Virus record (IMG/VR): IMGVR_UViG_3300031951_000015
Location: 110,668 to 174,667 of that record
Strand: one strand, 5' to 3'
Length of the DNA: 64,000 nt
DNA from: a virus
Made by a program: the position numbers and the translations under genes. Position 1 is the stretch's first letter. Each line of letters starts with the position of its first letter. Positions 49,198 through 58,813 of the stretch are shown here, piece after piece. The notes under the pieces are model-generated. The model did not search any database. It had not been told where the DNA came from and saw only the letters and a program-made list of their open reading frames with translations.

Positions 49198-50079
49198 TTA
49201 TTTTGAAATTGTTTTAGCGATTTGATTCAGGGTTCCATCCCAAGTCAAGTACTTATCATAGACCATTCTACCATATTCAAGATAATTTTCATACTCACCA
49301 GTTTCCAAAAGATGATCAACAATACTTGGAATAGTATCTATACTATTTTCATCGATAAGGATTGCTGCCTTATTCCAATCAATCTCATCAGCAAAAGGTA
49401 ACCAAAATACATCACTAATATAGATGGGAATAGCATCCATCTGCATAGTTTCATACATTCTGAATGAAGTTGGTCCATACCCTCTTGGGGCAAGTCCAAA
49501 TACAGAATCATATATAATATCTCTAAATGCCTCAGAAAGACCATTAGAAAGATTTACGGCAAACTTATACCCATCTATTCCTTGCAACTTATCACACATT
49601 ACTTTACGAATGGGGTGAGTATCATTCCTTCCTGCAAACCCAACTTTGTTCATTCTTGTTTCTTTTGGAGAACCAGGATGAGGATCTGAAAGAAGTGGAA
49701 TGGGAATATACTCTTGCGTTGGTGCTTTTGGTGACTTAGGAGAATTTGAAGAGGCAAAAACTTTACAGTTATCAATGGAAACTAGTGTTCCATCATCATA
49801 CTGAACAACGGTAAAAAACTTCTCACCAGGATACTTACTTGGCAATTCATTGACCCAGTTTTGAATCTCTGCAATCTTTTCAGTATCATTTCCCCAATTA
49901 CTACTACAATGATATTGAGTCCATTGAATAGGAATATAGATGTAATCACTATCAATATCCATTGTAGTGAAGTAAGAAAATGCTCTCTCCTCAATTAAAG
50001 GGTTAAGACCTTGATGAGGAGGATATCTAAATGTATTTTTAGGCAACCACTGTTGTGGAGTATCAACAATTCTGATCAT
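49198..50079 (-). CDS. Exostosin-like glycosyltransferase
   Basis: GFAGRNDTHPIRKVMCDKL and then FGLAPRGYGPTSFRMYETMQ and DAIPIYISDVFWLPF form the typical exostosin (GT47-like) donor-binding region. WVNELPSKYPGEKFFTVVQY is a usual N-terminal part. The length (293) is like bacterial and viral members. Confidence 0.8.
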   Translation of the reverse strand: MIRIVDTPQQWLPKNTFRYPPHQGLNPLIEERAFSYFTTMDIDSDYIYIPIQWTQYHCSSNWGNDTEKIAEIQNWVNELPSKYPGEKFFTVVQYDDGTLVSIDNCKVFASSNSPKSPKAPTQEYIPIPLLSDPHPGSPKETRMNKVGFAGRNDTHPIRKVMCDKLQGIDGYKFAVNLSNGLSEAFRDIIYDSVFGLAPRGYGPTSFRMYETMQMDAIPIYISDVFWLPFADEIDWNKAAILIDENSIDTIPSIVDHLLETGEYENYLEYGRMVYDKYLTWDGTLNQIAKTISK

Positions 50080-50822
50080 AAGTCTAAGATTTTTGTTTTA
50101 TAAAGATCTGCAGAAAGAGAAGAGTTGGAACCACAAGCATTCCAATAACTAGCACTTCTCAATCTATGATTATAATAAAATTCAGGAACAACTTTAAATT
50201 CACCACCATTCATTATCCAGAAGTAAGAAAATGCTAAGACATCTGCGTGGAGTAGTTCTGTTTGTTTATTTTCAAAAGGTTCTTCAATGAGTTTGAGATA
50301 AGCATTACGATTGAATACATAATTACCAGTATTTAAAAACCAATCAAACCACTTGGTTCTTTTGATAATTCCATCTTTTGCTTCTTCAATACCCACAATA
50401 TCATATTTAAATTTGTAGTGTGCTTCATCAGTGTATCCGTTTTCTGCATTATGAAGTAGAAGTTTTTCCGGACAATAACAAATATTTTCTATTGGATCTA
50501 CAATACCCTGAATGACACTAAGAGTGTTTTCAGTTGGATGATTGTCACTATCAAGAAGGTAAATCCAGTCACAACTAGAATTCTTAACAGCAGTATATTT
50601 GTTTCTGAATCCGCCAAGATTTACTTCGTTTCTGAATAATTTAATTTTACTAGTATTAAGATCATCAACCACTTGATTAAGTTTTTGCCATTCCTCTTCT
50701 GAGGAACAATCATCATTAACAACGATTTCTTTTACAAAATTATTGTCCAACGCATAATTAACTGCTTCTTTAAAATACTGAGAAGTATTATAAAATGGTA
50801 TTGCTAATGTAATTTCTTTCAT
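50076..50822 (-). CDS. Glycosyltransferase family 2
   Basis: ITLAIPFYNTSQYFKEAVNY and KEIVVNDDCSSEE form the GT2 N-terminus; WIYLLDSDNHPTENTLSVI has the DSD (DxD) motif. KVVPEFYYNHRLRSASYW is a late GT2 element. One-base overlap with the upstream gene and four-base overlap with exostosin. Confidence 0.87.
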   Translation of the reverse strand: MKEITLAIPFYNTSQYFKEAVNYALDNNFVKEIVVNDDCSSEEEWQKLNQVVDDLNTSKIKLFRNEVNLGGFRNKYTAVKNSSCDWIYLLDSDNHPTENTLSVIQGIVDPIENICYCPEKLLLHNAENGYTDEAHYKFKYDIVGIEEAKDGIIKRTKWFDWFLNTGNYVFNRNAYLKLIEEPFENKQTELLHADVLAFSYFWIMNGGEFKVVPEFYYNHRLRSASYWNACGSNSSLSADLYKTKILDL

Positions 50823-51571
50823 TATTTTAGTAAGTAATTGACAAACTCTTTGGAGGAAATAACCATATTATCATACTGGTCCATTTTTGTAACATCTGTA
50901 TATCTATTAAATGGAATCCCAAGCACTCTACAAATATCAATATATTGATCACAATATTGATGTGGATTTGGCGGGTATATTTCAATAATATTAGTGTTCT
51001 TTGAAGCAAATAATGAAAATACCATTCCACCACTTTGAGGTGCTATTACACACTTTGCATTATTAAAAATTTGAATTTTTTCAGAAACTGTATAATCTTC
51101 AAAGTAGATTGCTTTAAATCCTAGTTCTTGAAGGTCTTCTACTAACTCATTCTCATTCAAGATATGCCTCCGTTTAATATTATTATCTCTTCGGTTACCT
51201 TCACACAAATGAGACTTGCTTCGACAAATGTAAATATTTTCATACTCACTAGTGTCAAATCCACTGACCCTAGAAAGAAAAAGATCTCTTAAAAATGTAT
51301 ATGTTGTTGGATCAACATGAAATTGACCACTATTGTTTGAAATATTAACTGGTTTAATGGAAGGAATTAAAATAGACTCACCGCCATTGGGGACAATATT
51401 AATAAGATCATTTAAAATTTCAAATGTTTCTTTTTGATATGCAGTATAATCTTCTGCATCGAAGCAGACATTAACTTTTGTAGATAGATCAATTTGCTTT
51501 AAAGATCCTACCATATAGACAAACCAATGGTAGATAAAATCTTTACCAGCTTCCTCAATTTTATATTTCAT
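50822..51571 (-). CDS. GT61-like glycosyltransferase
   Basis: The start at 51571 (MKYKIEEAGKDF) overlaps the preceding stop as ATGA. IYICRSKSHLCEGNRRDN, RHILNENELVEDLQELGFKA and KCVIAPQSGGMVFSLFASKN are the diagnostic GT61 (DUF563) blocks. A second GT61 protein is encoded at 53738. Confidence 0.82.
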   Translation of the reverse strand: MKYKIEEAGKDFIYHWFVYMVGSLKQIDLSTKVNVCFDAEDYTAYQKETFEILNDLINIVPNGGESILIPSIKPVNISNNSGQFHVDPTTYTFLRDLFLSRVSGFDTSEYENIYICRSKSHLCEGNRRDNNIKRRHILNENELVEDLQELGFKAIYFEDYTVSEKIQIFNNAKCVIAPQSGGMVFSLFASKNTNIIEIYPPNPHQYCDQYIDICRVLGIPFNRYTDVTKMDQYDNMVISSKEFVNYLLK

Positions 51572-52332
51572 TTCCAAATAAAATTCCAATTTTCTAGTTT
51601 AGGACATTTTAACATATTTAAAAATTTATTATTACATTCAGGTCCATCACATCTGCGGTGTGGTTCATTTCTAGCATATGCATGAAGATTGATAGTCACG
51701 TCCTTCATTCTGTTAATACTTTGCATATGATAAACAAACAACGCTATCGAATTTTCAACTAAATGAATCTCATTAGCATTCTCAATAATTTTTGAAATAT
51801 TCAAAAAATTATCAGTTAACCGATGTAAATTAATTATTTCACCACTTACATATTTTCTATCTATCATTTCTTCTTCCATCTCACATACCACAGAATAATT
51901 TGATGGGAGATCAAGAGATTGGTATAAATTATCCTCAATGTCTAAGTCTCTTTCATAATTAAACTTAGATATTCTTAGATTTGGATCTAAACCTACTTCT
52001 GTATAAAAAGAAGATGCATTATCAGTAGAAACGAAAGATTCTATCCCAAACTTATTAATCTTATTGAAATACTTACCATTGTTACCTGGATTAGAATATA
52101 ATTCCCCAACTCTAACATCAATCACATCACATTCACATCCAGGATCAATAACACCCTCAACTGGAATAATTTTAGAATTATCCCTAAACATATGAGTCGT
52201 GAAAGGAACAACGACAGGAGTGTCATGAACTAGATAGACTTCATCATAAAATTCCGAAAGATATCGAATCATTCCATTTGTTGATATCCAATCTCCAAAC
52301 GCATCATAAACTACAAATACCAAAGTTTTCAT
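51568..52332 (-). CDS. Putative GT-B-type glycan biosynthesis protein
   Basis: The N-terminus VFVVYDAFGDWISTNGMIRY resembles the donor-side loop of GT9/heptosyltransferase-like GT-B enzymes (AxGDxxxxxxxIRxL). NASSFYTEVGLDPNLRIS and EIHLVENSIALFVYHMQSI are compatible with a GT-B C-terminal part. I cannot assign a family with certainty. Overlaps both neighbours by four bases. Confidence 0.62.
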   Translation of the reverse strand: MKTLVFVVYDAFGDWISTNGMIRYLSEFYDEVYLVHDTPVVVPFTTHMFRDNSKIIPVEGVIDPGCECDVIDVRVGELYSNPGNNGKYFNKINKFGIESFVSTDNASSFYTEVGLDPNLRISKFNYERDLDIEDNLYQSLDLPSNYSVVCEMEEEMIDRKYVSGEIINLHRLTDNFLNISKIIENANEIHLVENSIALFVYHMQSINRMKDVTINLHAYARNEPHRRCDGPECNNKFLNMLKCPKLENWNFIWK

Positions 52333-52769
52333 AAAAGTGCAGGATAATCAGTGCATATTCCAAAGGGTTTTTCATATCCTGGCATAAAAGTTTCAATATC
52401 TTCTTTATTAATTAAAGGAATAATAGTAGTATGATCTATCTTTTGAGTTAGATCGTGCAACCATATTATACCAGTTGATGTATAAACAAAACTATCAGAA
52501 CTATGGCAAAAAGAATGATATGCCCAACACTCCTTTGCTGCTTCAAGATTTTTACAGTGTAACCATAAGTAGTGTCTACGTTTATCCAACCAATTATGGT
52601 CTACTTTATATTGTGGAAAATCATGCCCCAACCAAAGTTCACCATTGATTGAACGAACATCAATCTCAACATGAAATCCGCTCCCAATTGCACAATCAAT
52701 ATAACTTGGACGATTTTCTTTGTCAGGAACAGCACCACGAATGTTTCCTCTATGAGAAATAATAATCAC
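52329..52769 (-). CDS. Glycerophosphodiester phosphodiesterase-like protein (short)
   Basis: ISHRGNIRG, ENRPSYIDCAIGSGFHVEID and LWLGHDFPQYKVD match the HRG...EN...E-D-V...HD catalytic motifs of GDPD enzymes. The protein has only 146 residues, much shorter than the usual 250-300, so the TIM barrel is incomplete or reduced. Such short forms occur in capsule and LPS clusters. Substrate unknown. Confidence 0.72.
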   Translation of the reverse strand: MIIISHRGNIRGAVPDKENRPSYIDCAIGSGFHVEIDVRSINGELWLGHDFPQYKVDHNWLDKRRHYLWLHCKNLEAAKECWAYHSFCHSSDSFVYTSTGIIWLHDLTQKIDHTTIIPLINKEDIETFMPGYEKPFGICTDYPALL

Positions 52770-53077
52770 AGTTCTTCAATCCTCAAAGATTTATCTTCAA
52801 TAAACAAATCATAAAAAGGTTTATTAACTAAAAGTTCGTGGTACTTTGCCCCCCACTCATTCAACTGCCTAGTAGTAAGTTCAGTCCAGTCTTTTTGTTT
52901 TCTACTTCCTCTAGCAGTCCAATAAACAATAGTATTCCCTTCATCATAAAGTTTATTAATTTTCTCTATGTTTTCTAGAATAGGTTTTGCTTTTGTATAA
53001 TCATGAGTTGTTCCAAAGTCAACAGATGTTTCTCTATGACAAATGGTCTCATCAATGTCAACATAAATCACTTTCAT
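52766..53077 (-). CDS. HAD-family phosphatase-like protein (103 aa)
   Basis: VIYVDIDETICHRE is a HAD motif I (DxDxT variant), NTIVYWTARGSRKQKDW is motif II, and FYDLFIEDKSLRIEEL is a motif III/IV segment. The size is minimal, as in capsule-biosynthesis phosphatases. It overlaps both neighbours by four bases. Confidence 0.8.
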   Translation of the reverse strand: MKVIYVDIDETICHRETSVDFGTTHDYTKAKPILENIEKINKLYDEGNTIVYWTARGSRKQKDWTELTTRQLNEWGAKYHELLVNKPFYDLFIEDKSLRIEEL

Positions 53078-53745
53078 TGATACATATTTCTCCGATAATT
53101 TTCATTGGGACAAGTATCAACATCGGCAACTTCTTGTTCTGTTAAGAACTTAACTCCACCTAAAAGTTTTGCGCCAATAAAAATATCAGCAGACTTTTCA
53201 CACATTAGAGTAGAAGCTGCACAATCTTTTTTAGATGCAGATGCTGTGATTATACCATGGTTTTGAAGTAGAATCAACTTTGGAAAGAATCCTTCATGAT
53301 CTACAAATCTAGATACATGCTTCTCCACTAACTTCAATATTGATTCTCCTGGTGGTGCATAAGGGACAACACAAGACTTTGTACCATTCCTCACGATCTG
53401 ATCGGGGAACCATCTATGCTCAGCAAAATCATAAAGAACCGATGGCTCAGAACACAAAATTTTAGTTGTATGTGGTGGATGCGTGTGAGCGATAAAATTT
53501 ACTTCCGGAAAAGTCTTCATAATCCAAGCATGAAAAGAAGTTTCGATACTTGGTTTTTTATGAAGAAGTTCTATCTGTGCTCCATTAGTATTGCATAAGG
53601 TCAAATCTTCTTCTGATAATGTATGAAGACTTGTTCCACTTGCCTTAATCAAAAAAGTATTTTCATCTACCCTTACTGAGACATTACCCTCACCACAAAT
53701 AGTGTAGTCACTGATTTCTCTTGCTAGTTCTAGTATTTCAGACAT
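53074..53745 (-). CDS. Class II aldolase/adducin family protein
   Basis: ISDYTICGEGNVSVRVDENT has the glycine-rich phosphate loop, IETSFHAWIMKTFPEVN and IAHTHPPHTTKI the zinc histidines, and LLQNHGIITASAS the third metal His. This is the fuculose-phosphate aldolase/adducin fold. In glycan clusters such enzymes make or cleave short phosphorylated sugars; here its neighbours are a HAD phosphatase and a nucleotidyltransferase. Confidence 0.87.
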   Translation of the reverse strand: MSEILELAREISDYTICGEGNVSVRVDENTFLIKASGTSLHTLSEEDLTLCNTNGAQIELLHKKPSIETSFHAWIMKTFPEVNFIAHTHPPHTTKILCSEPSVLYDFAEHRWFPDQIVRNGTKSCVVPYAPPGESILKLVEKHVSRFVDHEGFFPKLILLQNHGIITASASKKDCAASTLMCEKSADIFIGAKLLGGVKFLTEQEVADVDTCPNENYRRNMYQ

Positions 53746-54841
53746 CTTTAAGAAATGTTGCTAACGTATTTAGATTTACCCTCCAAGGCGAGTTCAGACC
53801 CCCAGAAATAGAAAGAGACCCATCGCTTTCAACGGTCTCCTCAATCTTCTCAACAAACTCAGTATCATTAAAATGATAAAGTTGAGTATGACTCATAGAA
53901 TACTCAAATCGAGTGTTGATATCAAAGAATAAAGGACTATTAATTGAAATGACTTTTGTTTCTGGTGGTGAAAAAATTACGTTACACATACCACCACCGA
54001 TAGGACCAGCAACATATTTTGCAGAGTTAAACAATCCGATCTTCTCTTTCATCGTCATATTTTCACAGAAGATCTCCTCATATCCATAAGACTTAAAGAG
54101 TTCTACAACTTCATCTTCATTTATACAACGGCGGCGTTCGGTGTAGTTTGTACCGATATTTTCAAAGTTATTATGCAACCAAGTTCTACGTGAAATATAA
54201 ATCTTTTCTGGTCCTTGATAATCACCCTTCATACGATTAATAATATCAAATACTCCTGCATGTGGTGGCGTATTTGAAAGTCCATTATGAGTCAATGAAG
54301 ATCCAACTACAACAGTATTGTATAAGGTATCTGGGTTAAGAAACACAACATCTTTCTTTCTTATTCCCAAGAGTTCAAGACATTCCCAAACAAAAGGATA
54401 TAAATCATCTTTGCCTTCTGGTGGACTTACTAAAAGTTTAAGATCTGGATGAATCTCTTTCTCATTGAAGTATGAATAGAGGTAGGGTAGAGTATCATAG
54501 ATGAAGTGATAATAGTTCGCCATATTATACACAAAGTAGAATACAGGAACCGAACAAAAGTTCTTAAAGTGAAATGGATTATCCACTTCATACGCCATCG
54601 TTTCTTCATAAACTGTACCACGCCCAAGAGACATAAACATCTCTTTTGTTGGAAGAATTAATTTATGAGTTTGATGAGAATAAATTAGTGGTTGTGGATA
54701 GTGCTTCGATAATCCAGTAAATTGGCAGGAAAAGAAGTATGCAACTTCAATATCCCTGCCATTGTCATCATTTTCTTTTATAAGTCTTGTTCTTCCAGAG
54801 TTCCAGTATTCAATTGGTAAAATAGTCTTTTGTATACTCAT
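53738..54841 (-). CDS. GT61-like glycosyltransferase (367 aa)
   Basis: The start at 54841 (MSIQKTILPIEY) is the first ATG; the longer ORF needs TTG. PVFYFVYNMANYYHFIYDTL, KIYISRRTWLHNNFENIG, RRRCINEDEVVELFKSYGYE and KYVAGPIGGGMCNVIFSPPE are GT61 motifs (N-x-x-H-F, R-R, late GG). It overlaps the nucleotidyltransferase gene by 32 bases. Confidence 0.85.
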   Translation of the reverse strand: MSIQKTILPIEYWNSGRTRLIKENDDNGRDIEVAYFFSCQFTGLSKHYPQPLIYSHQTHKLILPTKEMFMSLGRGTVYEETMAYEVDNPFHFKNFCSVPVFYFVYNMANYYHFIYDTLPYLYSYFNEKEIHPDLKLLVSPPEGKDDLYPFVWECLELLGIRKKDVVFLNPDTLYNTVVVGSSLTHNGLSNTPPHAGVFDIINRMKGDYQGPEKIYISRRTWLHNNFENIGTNYTERRRCINEDEVVELFKSYGYEEIFCENMTMKEKIGLFNSAKYVAGPIGGGMCNVIFSPPETKVISINSPLFFDINTRFEYSMSHTQLYHFNDTEFVEKIEETVESDGSLSISGGLNSPWRVNLNTLATFLKDV

Positions 54842-56372
54842 AAGGATGCCAATCAACTTTATTGAAAAATCTTTGCCAATATTCGTAAGTTTTTAAATCG
54901 TTAGGTGTCCCCCAACAAATATAATTATCAATCTCAAAATTCTTGACTTTATATCCCAAATGAATTGCTTCGTTTAACATACTATCAACATAAAATTCAC
55001 CATTTGTCCTAGTGTTATTCTTGTAAAGAGATTCAAGAGAACGATAAAAAATTTCTTTTGTTCTGAAAAACATAGTTCCAGTGATAGCATATTCATTTAC
55101 AGGATTTTCTCCCATAAACTTTTTCACATCAACACGAGTTACATTACCATCACCATCACAGTTCACCCAAGAATATGCATTTGGTTGTAAGTGACTTGTA
55201 TAGTTGTTACGATAAGTCCATACAATTATATCATTATTTTCATCATTCACCAAATCCAAAAACTTATCTGCATCATAAAAAACTCCATTATCGCAGGCAG
55301 AGATAAGAATAGAGTTATCTGGATCACATTGATTTACAATCTTTTCGGTTGTACATGCCTGCCCTTCAAGAACTTCATCAATCCATACAATATTTTCTCC
55401 TGGTGCTTGATACCCTTTCAAACAAGCATAGATAATCTCGTCAGTTTTGGGGAGGCATCTAACTGCCTGCTCAACCATATTTTTACCATTAACTTTGATG
55501 AATGGTTTTGGTTCAGTATATCCTTCCTTAGAAAATCTACTACCAGCACCCGCCATTGGAAGAGCAAGAGTGCAGTTTTCAAGTCGTACTTCTTTCTGAC
55601 CTTCTAGTGCTTTGCGATAATAATTAGACCAACTAGTATAAACATCTAGATCAAAAGGAGTTCCCCACTGCAACATGTAGGGGATTCCATATACAGTATT
55701 ATATAACCCATCCCTTACCATTAAATTATAAATTAAACTTACATAATATTCACCATTAATATTGATATCTTCATCCATCAACTGCTTAAAATATTTCTTA
55801 ACATAACTACCCTTTCTAAAATAGTAATTACCAGCAGAGGCAAACTCAGACATCTTATCATCTGTAAATGGTTGCTTCTCCCTAACTTCTAATATTTTTT
55901 CATCTGGTCCACTATCATCAGTACGACAGAAAGCGTAGTTATCACTACCTAACATATGGGGATGAAATCCAGTGTAACAAATTACACACCCATCACACTC
56001 TACAGTATTCAAGTATTCCCTAAAATGCCTATAATCCCAATAAATTGAAAAATCACAATAATTGACAATAACCTCTTCATCATCATCAATTAAATGATCA
56101 AACTCTGATACAGAATATACTGGACCTTTTTTATGGCAAGGAATAGTGACTATTTCCTTCTTATCTACGAGTTTATCTAATACTTCAATAATGTCAGTTT
56201 CTTTCTTATGTTTATCATTAATAATAAAAACAAAGTCACTATCTTCTGGATATAGGTTGACTATATGCTCTATGACTTTCTTTCCATCTACTTCAATAAG
56301 ATATTTTGGAATATCATACCCAGCAGCAGCAAACCTACTGCTCATACCAGACATTGGAATAACGACTTTCAT
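54810..56372 (-). CDS. Tandem double sugar nucleotidyltransferase (520 aa)
   Basis: Two complete NTP-transferase domains are fused. The first starts VVIPMSGMSSRFAAAGYD and IPKYLIEVDGK (residues 1-250); the second starts LALPMAGAGSRFSKEGYTEP and KPFIKVNGK (residues 270-510). Each has the G-x-G/S-S-R-F signature and the lysine of the sugar-phosphate loop, and each ends with a WGTP motif. Most relatives are single-domain. Both domains look active. It would make one or two activated sugars or alcohols. A late promoter lies 17 bases upstream. Confidence 0.83.
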   Translation of the reverse strand: MKVVIPMSGMSSRFAAAGYDIPKYLIEVDGKKVIEHIVNLYPEDSDFVFIINDKHKKETDIIEVLDKLVDKKEIVTIPCHKKGPVYSVSEFDHLIDDDEEVIVNYCDFSIYWDYRHFREYLNTVECDGCVICYTGFHPHMLGSDNYAFCRTDDSGPDEKILEVREKQPFTDDKMSEFASAGNYYFRKGSYVKKYFKQLMDEDININGEYYVSLIYNLMVRDGLYNTVYGIPYMLQWGTPFDLDVYTSWSNYYRKALEGQKEVRLENCTLALPMAGAGSRFSKEGYTEPKPFIKVNGKNMVEQAVRCLPKTDEIIYACLKGYQAPGENIVWIDEVLEGQACTTEKIVNQCDPDNSILISACDNGVFYDADKFLDLVNDENNDIIVWTYRNNYTSHLQPNAYSWVNCDGDGNVTRVDVKKFMGENPVNEYAITGTMFFRTKEIFYRSLESLYKNNTRTNGEFYVDSMLNEAIHLGYKVKNFEIDNYICWGTPNDLKTYEYWQRFFNKVDWHPYEYTKDYFTN

Positions 56373-56388
56373 ACCTAAACTTTTTTTA

Positions 56389-56397
56389 GTATTTATT
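56389..56397 (-). promoter_or_regulatory. T4-type late promoter inside the glycan operon
   Basis: AATAAATAC on the minus strand, 17 bases before the nucleotidyltransferase start; it contains the stop of the upstream gene. It would allow separate late expression of the distal 15 genes. Confidence 0.55.
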
Positions 56398-57094
56398 GGT
56401 GCCTGGAAGGATCGATAGTATATGGTTTATCAAAATATTCTACTCTTAGAACCTTATCATATACATTCTGAGTCACAGATGGTTCAAAATTACAAGGATA
56501 TCTACCTTTAAACAACTCCAACATCTCCATACAAAAATTATAAGTTTCAGTGTATGCAAGCATAGAATTTCTATTACCATATACAATAGCATCAGAAACC
56601 CAAGGAACATCCTTACCATATCCAAGAGGTTCACGAACAACAATAGGTGCAGTATAATTGCACCAAGGAATTACAGAAAATATTTTGTAAGAATCTGTTA
56701 TATTAATTTCTGGTAGAGATGAAGTTATAATATCAGAACGATATTTAATATAAGCATCATATTCAAACCCATTAGCATCAGCATACTTAGTCGCCATATC
56801 AAATGCATTTCTATCATTAAAAAACATTGACATTGGATTATATGGTTTTGGTTCTGAAAGATTTGTGTTGATGTTTATAAAAATATCTTCAAATCTTTTT
56901 GGAAATGTGTATGGATTGATATATAAACCCTTCAACCAAGTAGATAAATTTGTCCTTGCAATGTCATAATATTCAGAATCAATATCATTGATAGAGCAAA
57001 ATAAATCAACCTCATACTTAGAATTTTGTAGTAGAGGGAGAAGACAAGATTGATAACACTTTAATCTTCCAGAAATTAATAATGCAACCTTCAT
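56393..57094 (-). CDS. Putative glycosyltransferase (233 aa)
   Basis: The start at 57094 (MKVALLISGRLKCYQ) overlaps the preceding stop as ATGA. ISGRLKCYQSCLLPLLQNSK, VDLFCSIND, YDAYIKYRSDIIT and WVSDAIVYGNRNSMLAY are a pattern I recall from uncharacterised transferases of capsule and LPS clusters. Family assignment uncertain. Confidence 0.65.
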   Translation of the reverse strand: MKVALLISGRLKCYQSCLLPLLQNSKYEVDLFCSINDIDSEYYDIARTNLSTWLKGLYINPYTFPKRFEDIFININTNLSEPKPYNPMSMFFNDRNAFDMATKYADANGFEYDAYIKYRSDIITSSLPEINITDSYKIFSVIPWCNYTAPIVVREPLGYGKDVPWVSDAIVYGNRNSMLAYTETYNFCMEMLELFKGRYPCNFEPSVTQNVYDKVLRVEYFDKPYTIDPSRHQ

Positions 57095-57891
57095 ATTACA
57101 ATCCACTCAGGAAGATATAGGTCACTCAAATTCTTTGATGCATCTGCTCCACCAAACCAAACACTTGGAGAAACTGTCTTTTTACTATTTGCCAACCAAG
57201 CACCCCACCAAGAGAATGATGAATTAGCAATAATATGATACTGGCACAAAGACATCAAACACAAATCGACACCTGTACTATTACCTTCTGCAAAAATAAA
57301 ACGATCACCTTGGAATAATTCTTGCTCTTTACACCAATCAATACCATCAGAAAAAATCATCACGGGAATATCAGTTGGCATATGTGTCAGACCTTCTACA
57401 TAATATTCCAATGACTGAACAGGATGATGAGGATATTTTAGATAATCACCTCTACGAAGATGAATTGCAATAACTTCCGTATCTCCAAAGTTTGATTTAA
57501 ATGCTTCCTCGGTTGGTTCCCGAATTTCATCAGCAAATGTAAATGCCTCACGTATCTGCTTTTCAATATGTTTGAAATATTTTTCAGTCTGAAAATAACC
57601 ATATAGACTAATGTTATCTGGACAGTTATTCCAAAGGTTTTCATCTAACTCAAAACCAGATTCCATAATCTTAGGAAAATTAGTAACATACTTTGGTGCT
57701 TCCGGAATCTTGAAGCACTCAAACATTGTAATATCTGAGTTTACACAATTAATATCTCTGGTTGCTACGACTGCTCTTGGTGGTAAACAATACTCATATC
57801 CATGTCTTTGAGCAAGACCACGCAGAGCAGTATATTGAAACATCTGGTTTCCAAGTCTACCCAGATTTCCTAGATCATCATTTGCAAGCAT
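57091..57891 (-). CDS. GT11 alpha-1,2-fucosyltransferase
   Basis: The start at 57891 ([18 protein letters not shown]) lies within the last codons of fcl. LGRLGNQMFQYTALRGLA, VIAIHLRRGDYLKYP and HIIANSSFSWWGAWLAN are the three conserved GT11 motifs (GDP-fucose binding by HxRRGDY). It directly follows gmd and fcl, which make its donor, so a fucosylated product is well supported. Confidence 0.92.
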   Translation of the reverse strand: MLANDDLGNLGRLGNQMFQYTALRGLAQRHGYEYCLPPRAVVATRDINCVNSDITMFECFKIPEAPKYVTNFPKIMESGFELDENLWNNCPDNISLYGYFQTEKYFKHIEKQIREAFTFADEIREPTEEAFKSNFGDTEVIAIHLRRGDYLKYPHHPVQSLEYYVEGLTHMPTDIPVMIFSDGIDWCKEQELFQGDRFIFAEGNSTGVDLCLMSLCQYHIIANSSFSWWGAWLANSKKTVSPSVWFGGADASKNLSDLYLPEWIVI

Positions 57892-58813
57892 TTTCTTTAT
57901 ACCATTGATAAGTTGATTCAATACCTTCACGAAGAGAAATTTTTGATTCCCATCCAAGTGCTTTGATTCTATCCACGTTCATCACCTTGCGGGGAGTTCC
58001 ATTTGGTTTGGTAAAATCCCAGTTGATATCACGATCATAACCAACAACATCAGCAATAATATTTGCAAGTTCCCAAATTCTAACATCCTCACCCGTGCCA
58101 ACATTAATATGTCCTGCATCTTCATACTTTTGCATACAAACGTAACACGCCTCAGCAAGATCATCAACATGCAAAAACTCGCGCATTGCAGAACCATCAC
58201 CCCAGAGTTTTACTTCCCAATACTTACTATGATCCAAAGCAGCGTGGAACTTTGCAATCATTGCAGGAAGAACGTGTGAGGTTTCCAGATCAAAGTTATC
58301 ATTCGGACCATAAAGATTCGTAGGCATCAGAGAGATGGCATTGAACCCATACTGTTGCCGATATGCTTGACACATCATAATGCCAGCGATCTTTGCAATC
58401 GCATAGGCATCATTCGTTGGTTCCAAAGGACCAGTCATCAACTGATCTTCTGTGATTGGTTGAGTTGCAAACTTAGGATAGATGCAAGAAGAACCAAGGA
58501 ACAGTAGTTTCTTCACACCAAAGTTATAGGACTGCTGTATAAGATTGGTTTGAATCTGTAAGTTTTCAGTCAGAAACTCTGCTTTATGATTATTGTTTGC
58601 CATAATGCCACCAACTTTTGCAGCAGCAACAAAAACATATTCAGGTTCTTCCGAACAGAAGTACCTTTCCGTTTCATCTTGATTGGTAAAATCTACATCA
58701 TCACGAGTTCCCTTGATGATATTAGTATATCCTTTACTTTCAAGATTTCTTACGATTGCAGATCCAACCATTCCATTGGCACCAGCAACTAATACTCTAG
58801 AATCACTGTCCAT
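57878..58813 (-). CDS. fcl: GDP-L-fucose synthase
   Basis: The start at 58813 ([17 protein letters not shown]) overlaps the gmd stop. [14 protein letters not shown] binds [37 protein letters not shown] and the catalytic YAIAK identify the epimerase/reductase. It converts GDP-4-keto-6-deoxymannose to GDP-L-fucose. Full length (311 residues). Confidence 0.95.
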   Translation of the reverse strand: MDSDSRVLVAGANGMVGSAIVRNLESKGYTNIIKGTRDDVDFTNQDETERYFCSEEPEYVFVAAAKVGGIMANNNHKAEFLTENLQIQTNLIQQSYNFGVKKLLFLGSSCIYPKFATQPITEDQLMTGPLEPTNDAYAIAKIAGIMMCQAYRQQYGFNAISLMPTNLYGPNDNFDLETSHVLPAMIAKFHAALDHSKYWEVKLWGDGSAMREFLHVDDLAEACYVCMQKYEDAGHINVGTGEDVRIWELANIIADVVGYDRDINWDFTKPNGTPRKVMNVDRIKALGWESKISLREGIESTYQWYKENACK

